From Elymus sibiricus (taxonomy: Eukaryota; Streptophyta; Magnoliopsida; Poales; Poaceae), in assembly GCA_039707655.1 (NCBI GenBank), contig CM077676.1, positions 429,451,379 through 429,515,378 on the forward strand: a DNA stretch of 64,000 bases. Reading direction: 5' to 3'. The number at the start of each line of letters is the position of its first letter. Positions within the stretch are counted from its first letter, which is position 1. Below are positions 52,191 through 62,906 of the stretch, piece by piece. The notes beneath the pieces are model-generated. The model had not been told where the DNA came from. It worked only from the letters and a program-made list of their open reading frames with translations, and ran no database searches. Position numbers and translations under genes: made by a program.

Positions 52191-53905
52191 TGATGGGGAA
52201 CGTTGCATGGAAAACAAAAAAAATTCCTACGAAACACCCTAGATCTAATCTATAAAGATGCTAGCAACGAGAGGGGAGTGTGTCTACATACCCTTGTAGA
52301 CCAAAAGCGTTAATGATCTAATGTTCATGGTTGGCGTAGTCGTACTCCCTACACGGTCCAATCCGATCCAGCACTGCACGAGCGGCACCTCCGAGATGTG
52401 CACACGGACGGCTCGATGACGTCTCCGCCTTCTTGATCCAGCAAGCGAGTGTGGAGAGGTAGATGGTATCTAGGCCAGCACAACGGCGTGGTGGTGGTGG
52501 TGGCAGCGGAACTGCAGCAGGGCTTCGCCCAGCGCTACGCCGAGGAGATGGAGGGAGATGGGAGAGGCGGCGGCCAGCAATGGGGTGGTCATCCCCACTT
52601 GCGTCTCCCCTCTATTTATAGAGGTGTGGGAGGGGGCCGGCCAGCCCTAGCCCCTCCTCCAAGGGAGGGGGTAGTGGCCAAGGGGGTGGCTTGCCCCCCA
52701 AGCCTAGGGGGCGCCCTCCTTTAGGGTTTCCCCCAAACCCTAGGCGCATGGGTCCTTGGGGAGCTGGTGCGTGGCCTATTAGGGGCTGGTGCGCCCCCTT
52801 AGGGGTCCATGTGGCCCCTCTGGGGCAGGTTGGCCCCATTGGTGGACCCCCGGAACCCTTCGGCAAATCTCCGAACCTTTCTGGAACCCCGAATAACACT
52901 TTCCATATATGAATCTTTACCTCCGGACCATTCCGAAGCTCCTCATGATATCCCGGATCTCATCCGAGGCTCCGAACAATATTCGGTATCACCATTATGT
53001 ATATCCTAATACTACCCTCGCGTTACCGAACGTTAAGTGTGTGACCCTATGGGTTCGAGAACATGCAGACATGACCGAGACACCTCTCTGATCAATAATC
53101 AATAGCGGGACCTGGATGCCCATATTGAATCCCACATATTCAACGAAGATCTTTATCGGTTTGAACCACGATGTCGAGGATTCGGGTAATCCTGTATACA
53201 ATTCCCTTTGTCCGGCGATATATTACTTGCCCGAGATTCGATCGTCAGTATTGACATACCTAGTTCAATCTCGTTACCGGCAAGTCTCTTTACTCGTTCT
53301 TACTCGTTCTGTAATACAAGATCCCCATGACTAAACACATTAGTCACATGCTTGCAAGCTACTTATGATGTTATTTTACCGAGAGGGCCCAGAGATATCT
53401 CTCCGTCACACGGAGTGACAAATCCCAGTCTCGATCCATGCAACCCAACAAATACTTTTCGAGATACCTGTAGATCACCTTTATGATCACCCGGTTACAA
53501 AGTGACGTTTGATACCCACAAAGTATTCTTCCGGTATTAAGGAGTGGCACGATCACATGGTCTAAGGAACAGATAATTGACATGAAGAAAGTTGTAGCAA
53601 TAAAACTGAGTGATACAATCAGATGCTCAGCTTACGATTGGGTCTATCCATCACATCATTCTCCTAATGATGTGATACCATTATTAAATGACAACTCATG
53701 TCTATGGTTAGGAAACCTTAACCATCTTTAATCAACGAGCTAGTCTAGTAGAGGCTCACCAGGGACACGGTGTCTGTTTATGTATCCACACATGTATTTG
53801 AGTTTCCGTTCAATACAATTATAGCATGAAGAATAAACATTTATCAAGAACAAGAAAATATGATAATAACAACTTTATTATTGCCTCTAGGGCATATTTC
53901 CAACA
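52191..53905 (-). repeat. 3' LTR of the BARE/Angela-type element, 1715 bp
   Basis: The length and the TGTTGGAAATATGCC start are characteristic of BARE-1, WIS and Angela LTRs. It ends TTCCCCATCA on the minus strand. Confidence 0.85.
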
Positions 53906-53938
53906 GTCTCCCACTTGCACTAGAGTCAATAATCTAGT

Positions 53939-55410
53939 TTACATTGTAATGAATCTAACACTCATCGAGTTCTGGTGATGATCATGCTTTGCTCTTGGAA
54001 GAGGTTTAGTCAACGGGTCTGCAACATTCAGATCCGTATGTACTTTACAAATCTCTATGTCTCCTTTCCTTGATGTAATCACGGATGGAATTGAAGCGGC
54101 GTTTGATATGCTTAGTTTTCTTATGAAACCTTGGCTCCTTGGCAATGGCAATGGCGCCAGTGTTATCACAAAAGATAGTCATGGGATCCGATGCACTAGG
54201 AACCACACCTAGATCAGATATGAACTCTTTCATCCAGACTCCTTCCTATGCCGCTTCTGAAGCATCTATATATTCCGCTTCACATGTAGATGATACTACC
54301 ACACTCTGCTTGGAGCTACTCCAACTGACTGCTCCACCATTCAAAATAAATATGTATCCAGTTTGAGACTTTGAGTCATCCGGATCAGTGTCGAAGCTAG
54401 CATCGACGTAACCCTTTATGACGAGCTCTTCATCACCTCCATAAACGAGAAATATTTCCTTAGTCCTCTTTAGGTACTTAAGGATATTTTTGACCGATGT
54501 CCAGTGTTCCACTCCTGGATCACTCTGGTACCTACCAACCATACTTATGGCATGGCACACATCAGGTCTAGTGCACAGCATGGCATACATGATTGAGCCT
54601 ATGGCTGAGGTATAGGGGACGACTCTCATCTTTTCTCTATCTTCTACCGTGGCTGGGCACTGAGTCTTACTCAACTTCATACCTTGCAACATGGGCAAGA
54701 ACCCCTTCTTTGACTGGTCCATTTTGAACTTCTTCAAAACTTTGTCAAGGTATGTACATTGTGAAAATCCTATCAGGCGTCTTGATCTATCTCTATAGAT
54801 CTTGATGCCCAATATATAAGCTGCTTCACCGAGGTTTTCATTGAAAAGCTCTTGTTCAAATTACCCTTTATGCTTTCCAAAAGTTCTATATCATTTCCAA
54901 TCAATAATATGTCATCCACATACAGTATTAGAAATGTTACAGAGCTCCCACTCACTTTCTTGTAAATACAAGCTTCTCCATAAGCTTTGATAAATCCAAA
55001 AGCTTTGATCACCTCATCAAAGCGATGATTCGAACTCCGAGATGCTTGCACCAGTCCATAAATGTATCGCTAGAGCTTGCATACTTTGTTAGCATCTATA
55101 GGATCGACAAAACCTATGTGTTACATCATATACAACTCTTCCTTCAAGAAACCATTAAGGAACGCAGTTTTGACGTCCACCTGCCAGATTTCATAATCGA
55201 AAAATACAGCAATTGCAAACATAATTCTGACAGACTTCAGCATCGCCACTCACTTCTTTCGAGAGAAACTCCTTCTCTAGAAAGGATCCATTCTTAGCAA
55301 CAAAAACCTTGCCCTCAGATTTGTGATAGAAGGTATACCCAATTGTCTCTTTAGGGTATCCTATGAAGACGCACTTCTCCGCTTTGGATTCGAGCTTATT
55401 GCTACTTGTG
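53939..55410 (-). pseudogene. Copia reverse transcriptase and RNase H region, broken
   Basis: On the minus strand: FLILYVDDILLIGND (the YVDD catalytic block), MGIKIYRDRSRRLIGFSQ, VPYTSAIGSIMYAMLCTRPD, SKSQTGYIFILNGGAVSWSS, STCEAEYIDASEAA, and the end TDLNVADPLTKPLPRAKHD. It is split over at least four ORFs by frameshifts and stops. Confidence 0.85.
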
Positions 55411-55413
55411 AGC

Positions 55414-56976
55414 TGCGTTGGTAATTCTCTGAAGAGGAAGGGAGATGCAGTACAGTAGAGATAATTATTTCCCTTAGTTATGAAACCAAGGTTATCAATC
55501 CAGTAGGAGAATCACGCAACACCTCGTTAGCAGCACCTGCACACAAAACAACAAATCTTTGCACCCAACGCAAACAAGGGGTTGTCAATCCCTCGACGGT
55601 TAATTGCAAGATTAAATTGTATGTGATAGATAGATAGATTGAAACAAAAATATAAAATAAAATAAAGAAAGAAAAAAAAAGTGCAGCATGGTATTTTTAG
55701 GGTTTTTAATATATGATTTAGATAGACCCGGGGGTCATAGTTTTCACTAGAGGCTTCTCTCAAGAAAATAGCATACGGTGGGTAAACAAATTACTGTTGG
55801 GCAATTGATAGAAAAGCAAATAATCATGACGATATCCAAGGCAATGATCATGTATATAGGCATCACGTCCGAGACAAGTAGACCGACTCCTGCCTGCATC
55901 TACTACTATTACTCCACACATCGACCGATATCCAGCATGCATCTAGTGTATTAAGTCCATAAAGAACGGAGTAACGCCTTAAGCAAGATGACATGATGTA
56001 GACAAAGTAAACTCACGCATGAATAAACCCCATCTTTTTACCCTTAATAGCAAAGATACATACGTGTCATGTCCCTTTTTGTCACTGGGATTGAGCACCG
56101 CAAGATCGAACCCATTACAAAGCACCTCTTCCCATGGCAAGATAAATCAATCTAGTTGGCCAAACCAAATCAATAGATCGGAGAAGAAATACGAAGCTAT
56201 AATAATCATGCATAAAAGAGATCAGAGAAGACTCAAATAATATTCATGGATAATCTGATCATAAACTCATAATTCATCGGATCCCAACAAACACACCGCA
56301 AAAAGTGATTACATCGGATAGAACTCCAAGAACATCGAGGAGAACATTGTATTGAAGATCAAAAAGAGAGAAGAAGCCATATAGCTACTAACTATGGACC
56401 CGAAGGTCTGTGGTAAACTACTCACGCATCATCGGAAGGGCAGCAAGGTTGATGTAGAGCCCCTCCGTGATCGATTCCCCCTCCGGTGGAGCACCGAAAA
56501 AGGCCTCCAGATGGGATCTCTCGAGAACAGAAGCTTGCGGCGGCGGAAAAAGTATTTCGTGGACTCCTCTGTTGGTTTCCCGATTTTAGAGAATTTATAG
56601 TGGTGGAATTAGGTCAAACGGAGCTGTGTGGGCCCCACAAGCCACCAGGGCGCGCCTACCCCCCCCCCCTCCCCAGGCGCGCCGTGGTGCCTCGTGGGCC
56701 ACTGCTTCATCTTCTGGCCCTCTCCCGAAGCTTCCAGTACTTGTTATGTCCAGAAAAAAATTCCAAAAAGTTTCGTGGCATTTGGACTTCGTTTGGTAGT
56801 GATATTCTGGAAAACCAAAAACAGGCAAAAAACAGCAACTGGCACTGGGCACTAAGTTAATAGGTTAGTCCCAAAAAATGATATATAATTGCTATAAATG
56901 TATATAAAAATATTCAATATTGATAATATAATAGCATGGAACAATCAAAAATTATAGATACGTTGGAGACGTATCA
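55414..56976 (-). repeat. Full LTR of the gypsy-type element
   Basis: It runs from TGATACGTCTCC at 56976 to TTACCAACGCA at 55414 on the minus strand. It is shared with 57533-57817 over its first 285 bp. Confidence 0.8.
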
Positions 56977-57532
56977 GCATCCCCAAGTTTAATTCCTGCT
57001 CGTCCTCGAGTAGGTAAATGATAAAAACAGAATTTTTGATGTGGAATGCTACCTATCATATTCATCATGTATTCTTTTATTTTATAGCATGGACATTTGG
57101 ACTTGAATAATTCAAAGCAATAGTCTATAATTTGACATGAAGATATAAATACTCAAGCATGCTAACAAGCAACCATGTCTTTTAAAATATCAACGCTAAA
57201 AAAAGTTATACCTAGCTCATTATGCTCAATCATTGATCCATTCATAAAACACACTAAATATTAGCTACACACAATGCAAAAGTATGACAATAGTGGTCTT
57301 TAGTTGGTGCTTTATAAGAGAAGATGGAGACTCAAAATAAAAATAAAAATTACATAAAATTAAAATAGATAGGCCCTTCGCAGAGGGAAGCAGAGATTTG
57401 CTAATGTGGCAGAGCTCAAAGCTTAAATTAGAGAGATAAAATATTTTGAGAGGCATGCTTTTCCTGTCAATGAAAATGACCGAGAATTCCCAATATTTTC
57501 CATGCTAGACACTTGCTAATGTGGCATGCTTT

Positions 57533-57817
57533 TCGTGGGCCACTACTTCATCTTCTGGCCCTCTCCCGAAGCTTCCAGTACTTGTTATGTACAGAAAAAA
57601 AATCCAAAAAGTTTCGTGGCATTTGAACTTCGTTTGGTACTAATATTCTAGAAAACCAAAAACATGCAAAAAAAACAGCAACTGGCACTGGGCACTAAGT
57701 TAATAGGTTAGTCCCAAAAAATGATATATAATTGCTGTAAATGTATATAAAAACATCCAAGATTGATAATATAAGCATGGAACAATAAAAAATTATAGAT
57801 ACGTTGGAGACGTATCA
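57533..57817 (-). repeat. Partial 5' LTR of the gypsy-type element
   Basis: It matches 56692-56976 with scattered differences. The remaining ~1.28 kb of this LTR is missing. Confidence 0.75.
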
Positions 57818-58534
57818 CTTATCAGGCTGAACCCTCTTGCCATAAGCGTCGCATCACCAAATTTGAAGAAACGACAGCTTAGGTTTCTTGCCAAACCATA
57901 ATTCATACGGTGTCGTCTCAACGGATTTAGTCGGTGCCCTATTTAAAGTGAATGCAGCTGTCTCTAATGCATAACCCCAAAACTATAGTGGCAAATCGGT
58001 AAGAGACATCATAGAACGCATCATATCGAATAGAGTACGATTACGACATTCGGACACACCATTACGCTGTTGTGTTCCAGGTGGCGTGAGCTGTGAAATA
58101 ATTCCACATTGTCTTAAATGCATACCAGACTCGCAACTCAGATATTCACCCCCACGATTAGATCGTAGAAATTTTATCTTCTTATTACTATGATTTTCTA
58201 CTTCACTCTGAAACTCCTTAAACTTTTCAAATGTTTCAGACTTGTGTTTCATGAAGTAAATATACCCATATCTACTTAAATCATCTGTGAAGGTGGGGAA
58301 ATAACGATATCCACCGCGTGCTTCAACACTCATTGGACCGCATACATCGGTATGTATTATTTCCAACAAGTCACTTATCCACTTCATTGTACCGGAAAAC
58401 GGGGTTTTAGTCATCTTGCCCATGAGACATGGTTCACATGTTTCAAATGATTCAAAGTCAAGTTTGATTACAGAAGTCCATAAGTATGAAGTTTCTTCAT
58501 GCACTTTACACCAATATGACCTAAGCGGTGCCAC
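57818..58534 (-). pseudogene. Copia integrase core region of the BARE/Angela element
   Basis: On the minus strand: CEPCLMGKMTKTPF, HTDVCGPM, RSNRGGEYLS, QRNGVSECRNRTL, then after a stop LETAAFTLNRAPTKSVETTP and KRVQPDK. The second catalytic Asp of the DDE triad is Asn (RSNRGGEY). Together with the stops this rules out activity. Confidence 0.85.
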
Positions 58535-58692
58535 AACTACGTGGTACTATCATCATTCACTTTGCATCTTTTGGCATCAATATTATGAACATGTGTATCA
58601 CTACTATCGAGATTCAATAAGAATAAATCATTCACATTGGGTGCATGACCATAAAAGATATTATTCATATAAATAGAACACTAATCCGATCC

Positions 58693-59091
58693 ATGGCGAA
58701 TGACCGCAGCAACTCAGGTTCTGGCGGTGACGACAGCAACGTCGATGCGGTCGCTCTCTGCATCGCACTGCGCCAGTCACGGCTAGATCGGGGTGGCAGC
58801 CGCTCCCGCTCTGACGTGTCGTCCCCATTCGCCCGTCATTGCAATGCGGTCAACGTTTGCTGGGCCCTCCCGTTCGGCGTGCAGCACCGGCAGCAGCGCC
58901 ACCCGCTCCGATCCAGTATAGGTATGCCACCCCGCCCCTTCTCAACCACCACCGGAGGGCGTCCACGGCCACAGTTGGGTGCACGTGCCCTCGCCGGCGC
59001 CGGGCCAGTCGAGGGCGCCCGAGTCGGAGGCGCAGTCCGCATGGCGCGAGCGGCAACGCGCGAGGGAGCGACAACGCTCTTCCCCGTTTAA
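58693..59091 (+). CDS. Hypothetical ORF, 132 aa, unrecognised
   Basis: The ATG at 58693 in CCATGG context opens MANDRSNSGSGGDDSNVDAV and then ALCIALRQSRLDRGGSRSRS, followed by a GC-rich Arg/Pro/Ala-rich part. The N-terminal part (acidic, then a short helix ALCIALRQSRL) looks like repeated grass ORFs associated with TIR elements, but I cannot name a family. It starts exactly where the copia element is truncated. The sequence ending at 59378 (CTATAGATGCTCTT) resembles a Harbinger-like end, so this may be the remnant of a TIR element whose left end is lost. Confidence 0.3.
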   Translation: MANDRSNSGSGGDDSNVDAVALCIALRQSRLDRGGSRSRSDVSSPFARHCNAVNVCWALPFGVQHRQQRHPLRSSIGMPPRPFSTTTGGRPRPQLGARALAGAGPVEGARVGGAVRMARAATREGATTLFPV

Positions 59092-60244
59092 TTTTGTTTT
59101 TTCTTATGTTTAAGTACTGACTGGCCGACGGAAACTATTTATGGTTGTCAAATGATCCTATCTGTGAATTATGCCCGTTTGAAGTAGGTTTGTTGCTCGG
59201 GCATTGATCTATGTACGTTAAATTTCGTATGTTGCATGTGTTGCATGGTTATGAGGGACCGAATTTGAGATACACAGCAACGGACACACCAAAAAGAGGA
59301 GTGCCCGGTCAGTGCCCGCGTACGCGCACGGCCGTTTGAGGAGCCAGATTTGATAACCGCGACTATAGATGCTCTTACCCACTAGAATTGACAGGGTAGT
59401 TAAATTTGTGTCTTTTGTCGCTATGACTAGTCAATTAAACGCTTATTTCTAAGTGTAAGTTTGCTAGTGCGGTTTGCTGTATTGTATAGGTAGCTTCAAA
59501 CTTACACATACCCCATAGTGTGCAAAATATTTTTGACAACTAGTTGGTGGGTATTGATAGTAAGATTTATTCACATTTATCCTTGTGGGGCTGCAACCTT
59601 CTGTTGGGTTATGTTGCTTTCTAGGAACGATGTGGTGTTTAGCAAAAAAAGTTTGCCTCATCTCCCGTGCAGGTCATTCACATATATACACAATGACTTT
59701 GTACTTTGTATGCTCTGTAGAGGCCGGAAGACTTGGATCTTATTATGATAACATCTATCCGATTGAAGCATACAGCCAGAGAGATTTTCTCCATCATGGT
59801 TGGTGGCGTAGTCTTCGGATAGGACCTTCCGCATCCTAGGCGGCTCTATTATTATTGTTTCTGTAATATGATGTTTTTTTTTCTGGACATGTTGATTTGT
59901 GTGCATTTTGTAACGATTGAATGAAAATACCCCTTTATTAAAAACGACGGCACCGTTGGCAATTCAAAATGAAAGAAAAGGAAAAGGAGGAGAATACAAA
60001 CCACAGGTGCGTGAAAAATAGAGGTTAAAAAATGACATTTTTTTATTGATCTTGGTACAGTGTTTTTTTTTCTTGGTCTCCTTCCACTAAATTAACAGCA
60101 ACTGAAACTCTGTCTGTGGACCTGCCGCCGAGGCCCGTCCGGCTTTGACGCTGCCAACGCGTGGGTCCCACCAAATGGTCGTCACAGCTATCTGTCTAAG
60201 TTTGTTCAATGGTGCAAACATGCCCCGTCGGTGTTGGCACGTAA
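59092..60244. other. Intergenic DNA
   Basis: It contains the possible TIR-element end near 59378 and an A-rich stretch at 59938-60030. No gene is seen. Confidence 0.4.
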
Positions 60245-60460
60245 GAGCATCTCCAACAGGCGCGCTAAATAAGCCGCGTGCCGGATAAACCGCCAGTTTG
60301 GCGCGCTCCAGCAGGCGAGCGAAAGTTTGGCGTGCGCGGGGCAAAAGCAGCAGCGCCCGCGGTAGTTTTGGTGCGCGACGCCCAGCGCGCTGGTTAAAAG
60401 CCGCGCGCCTGCGCCCGCCAACCGCCACGATTTCCCTCCCGCCACGCCTTCTTCCTAGCC

Positions 60461-60558
60461 TCTTCCAGCGCCCCGCCGCCGTCGCGCCTTCTCCCCCTCC
60501 TCTTCCAGCGCCCCGCCGCCGCCGCGCCTTCTACCCCCGCCTCTTCCAGCGCCCCGCC
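60461..60558 (+). repeat. Three 40-bp repeats directly upstream of the AP2 ORF
   Basis: TCTTCCAGCGCCCCGCC starts at 60461, 60501 and 60542, with CGCCGCGCCTTCT between. The last copy runs into the start codon. Confidence 0.7.
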
Positions 60559-61104
60559 ATGCCGCCGCGCCCCCGGAGCAGCTCGGGCTACCGTGGCGTC
60601 CGCCTCCGCCCCTCCGGCGTGTATTACGCGGAGATCCGCTCCGGCGATACACGCCTCAGGCTCGGAACGTTCGAGACCACCCACGAGGCCGCCCGCGCGT
60701 ACGACGCAGCGGCGTCGCGCCTCGGGCGGCCTTAGTCGCAGATGAACTTCTCCGACGTGCGGACGCGCGAGCAGGCGCAGGAGCTCGCGCCTCCCCCGCG
60801 ACTAATCACCGACGAGGATCGTCGCTTCCAGCGGAGGCGGGAGCGCTGCCTCCTCATCGCCGAGGCGGACGAGCACGCCATGGCGGTGTGGCGCGAGCGC
60901 TTCCCGCAGGATGTCGCCGCCGAGAACGAGTTCTTGGCGCAGAGGAGGGCGGAGCGAGCCGTGCGTCGGGCGGACAAGCGTGCGCAGAAGGAACAAGCCG
61001 AAGCCCAGATCGAGTTGGGACCTGCGTCGACCTGGGACGATGAAGATCCTCGGTGGCTCGACGCGTTTACGTCGTCGGACTACACCACCGAGGAGGACGA
61101 GTAG
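60559..61104 (+). pseudogene. AP2/ERF-domain ORF with one in-frame TAG
   Basis: AP2/ERF proteins are plant DNA-binding transcription factors. The ATG at 60559 starts [10 protein letters not shown] and then the AP2 domain: [46 protein letters not shown]. It keeps the YRG block, the R-x-A/G-E-I-R strand and the RAYD helix of the family. A TAG at 60733-60735 follows RP. The same frame continues as SQMNFSDVRTREQAQELAPP, ITDEDRRFQRRRERCLLIAE, a long Arg/Ala/Glu-rich helix and an acidic end (SDYTTEEDE) to 61104. Total 182 codons including both stops. I recall grass repeats with the same AP2 plus NF-x-D-V-x-T-R-x-x-A layout, so this looks like a transposon-linked family rather than a normal ERF gene. 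The stop makes it a pseudogene unless read through. Confidence 0.75.
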
Positions 61105-61180
61105 TTTTATCTAGTTTTATTTAGCATTGTTTTATCTAGTTTTATTTAGCATCATTTTATCTAGTTTTATTTAGCAACGT
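61105..61180 (+). repeat. Three 25-bp repeats after the AP2 ORF
   Basis: TTTTATCTAGTTTTATTTAG starts at 61105, 61130 and 61155, in the presumed 3' UTR. Confidence 0.8.
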
Positions 61181-61603
61181 ATGAACTGGCTTATGGTTTG
61201 GGGAACTATGCTATGAATTTGAATTATGTGTTGTTTCATATTTGTTTTGTATGTGTTGTTTTAAAATAAAAATCTGAGCACCGGCTGGTCGCGCGCGCTG
61301 GATTTTACCGCGCCTGGTGAAGCGCTATAGCGACGCGCAAAATTTTGCAGCGCTCGGTAAAGCAACCACCCTCCTGTTCGCGCTAAAACGTTATTTCGGC
61401 GCTGCAAAAAAAATTTAGCGCGCCGCGCTACCGCGCGCCTGTTGGAGATGCTTTAAGTGCTTGACATCAGATTTTGCGAACAGTAAGAAAGCGATTGTTT
61501 CCGTGCCGCGGCACGTCGTAGGTTGTAATGTCGCAAATACCCTCGCAATAAAACCAGAGTTAGGATAACGCCGTGAATACCCACCCAAACCATAGTTGCT
61601 TAA

Positions 61604-61767
61604 GGGCCAGTTCTTTTGGCCGATTCTCTCAGAATCGCCCCCCTCCCCAGCTTCTCCCAAAATCGTCACTCCATATTTTTTTTACAATCAAAAAATATGG
61701 AGTGACGATTCTGGGAGAAGCTGGGGAGGGCGGCGATTCTCGGAGAATCGGCCAAAAGAACTGGCCC
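61604..61767. mobile_element. Tourist/Harbinger-type MITE hairpin, 164 bp
   Basis: GGGCCAGTTCTTTTGGCCGA at the left is mirrored at the right over about 75 bp, almost perfectly. TAA flanks both sides (61601-61603 and 61768-61770). The stem is long and near perfect, so transcripts could fold into a small-RNA precursor. Confidence 0.88.
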
Positions 61768-61981
61768 TAAATACTCCACGAACCCCACGTAGCAAAGCAG
61801 CACTTGCGGATACAAACTTGAGCTCGGTTCCCAGTCCGCGCCCTCTCATTCGTCCAGGACTAAAGGTGCGTTAAATTCGAGTTTCAATATGCATTTTTCG
61901 ATTGATCTTGAGGTTCTTCCTCATCTGCTTCCAGTAAGGATGTATCCGTTAGATTCATAGTTCATCTTGCAGTTGCAGAGT

Positions 61982-62082
61982 ATGGGCGCCCGAGATGGAC
62001 GCCGTCGAGTTCAGCCTACTGCTTATATGATCATCGTCTGCATCGTCAACACCACCAGCTTCGCACTTTGCGTGGACCAGTT
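61982..62082 (+). CDS. Possible first exon of an unidentified small membrane protein gene
   Basis: The ATG at 61982 is followed by a basic stretch and YMIIVCIVNTTSFALCVDQ, a hydrophobic segment. A GTAAG donor follows at 62083. The layout recalls the first exon of DUF1218 proteins, but similarity is weak and no following exon is found. It is very uncertain. Confidence 0.15.
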
Positions 62083-62089
62083 GTAAGCT

Positions 62090-62859
62090 CAATCTGCTGC
62101 AGAAAAGGGATTCCATGGCCTAAATTTTTCGAAGTAGTTGTCCGTTTTAGGAGGGTGCTCCGTCCATGGAGTGGGGTTCTTACCTGGTTTGAGGAGTGAA
62201 ATGGTTTGATGCGGGTACGGTCGAGTCCGTACACGCATATATAGCACGGGTCTGGGCTCCACGCCCAGCCCCCGTGTGCCGGAGCTCCGGTGACCTCCGC
62301 CTACGGCATCCCCTCAGCTTCTTCCGCACCTGTAGCCTTTCAAGTTTCAATCCTTCTCTCTCTCTCTTTTTTTTGAAACAAAATATTTTTTTGAGAGAGA
62401 CAACTTTTTTTTGAGTGGTTTTGAGAGAGACAACTGCACCTGTATTCAAGAAGACCACTTCCGGGCTCTCGCCACTCAGTTTGGGCCGTAGCAGGCCAAA
62501 GTCGTCCGCTCTCAGTTGGGGCCTGCTCAGGTCACTGCGCTCGCTGCTCACGTATGGTTCCAAAATTCGACTATTGGCTGAAAAAAAAAAGGGTTATTCA
62601 TGTGAAATATGGAATCGTATACATGTGTGCTATATAAAGACAATACGGTAATTTCCAAACGAATAGAAAACAACAAATTAAGTTCATGCACACCCAGCTA
62701 AGTAAGTTACAGTGTAATACTCTTTTTTCGAAATCCGCATGTCTGTGTTCTTTTTTTTCCCTACTGTATCTGTTCTTATCCATCCTTTATATGATTTTTT
62801 TATTTTTTATCTAACATTAAAATTAATATATTATATTAATAATAGCATTAGTATTAGTA
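62090..62859. other. Intergenic DNA with one micro-insertion
   Basis: Sequence around 62250-62560 is stop-poor but has no recognisable domain. Confidence 0.35.
62387..62435 (-). repeat. Micro-insertion TTTTTTTGAGTGG with about 17-bp flanking repeats
   Basis: TTTTGAGAGAGACAACT ends at 62405 and is repeated at 62419-62435, around 13 nt of T run plus GAGTGG. Confidence 0.6.
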
Positions 62860-62906
62860 CTCCCTCTGTAAAGAAATATAAGAACATTTAGATCACTCAG
62901 AGGGAG
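62860..62906. mobile_element. Internally deleted Stowaway MITE, 47 bp
   Basis: CTCCCTCTGTAAAGAAATA at the left and CACTCAGAGGGAG at the right, with TA on both sides. Confidence 0.8.

Larger units (their letters stand above)
55414..57817 (-). mobile_element. Recombined gypsy-type LTR element inside the copia element
   Basis: A full LTR (56976 down to 55414, 1563 bp) starts TGATACGTCTCCAACG and is preceded by the purine tract AACTTGGGGATGC. Only about 550 bp of non-LTR sequence remains (56977-57532). The other end is a 285-bp piece of the same LTR start (57817 down to 57533). The copia frame reads on across the two outer edges. No 5-bp target duplication remains. This is an internally deleted element with a truncated 5' LTR. 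Confidence 0.8.
52191..58679 (-). mobile_element. Truncated BARE-1/Angela-type copia element, minus strand
   Basis: The 3' LTR (53905 down to 52191) starts TGTTGGAAATATGCCCTAG and is preceded by a CAAGTGGGAGAC polypurine tract. Pol sequence extends to 58679 and then stops abruptly, so the 5' LTR, Gag and protease are missing. It is interrupted by a gypsy-type element at 55414-57817. No target duplication is possible because one side is truncated. Confidence 0.88.
60245..61453. mobile_element. Harbinger-like TIR element carrying an AP2-domain ORF, 1.2 kb
   Basis: The left end is (TAA)GAGCATCTCCAACAGGCGCGC. The right end, reverse-complemented, is (TTA)AAGCATCTCCAACAGGCGCGC. TAA stands at both edges (60242-60244 and 61454-61456), allowing one terminal mismatch. 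Subterminal GCGCGC-rich words are mirrored further in. There is no transposase. Confidence 0.72.

Noticed and set aside
60559..61104. Ordinary host ERF transcription factor gene
   Set aside because: Exact TIR and TAA borders, UTR tandem repeats, an in-frame stop and a tail unlike normal ERFs point to a transposon-borne copy.
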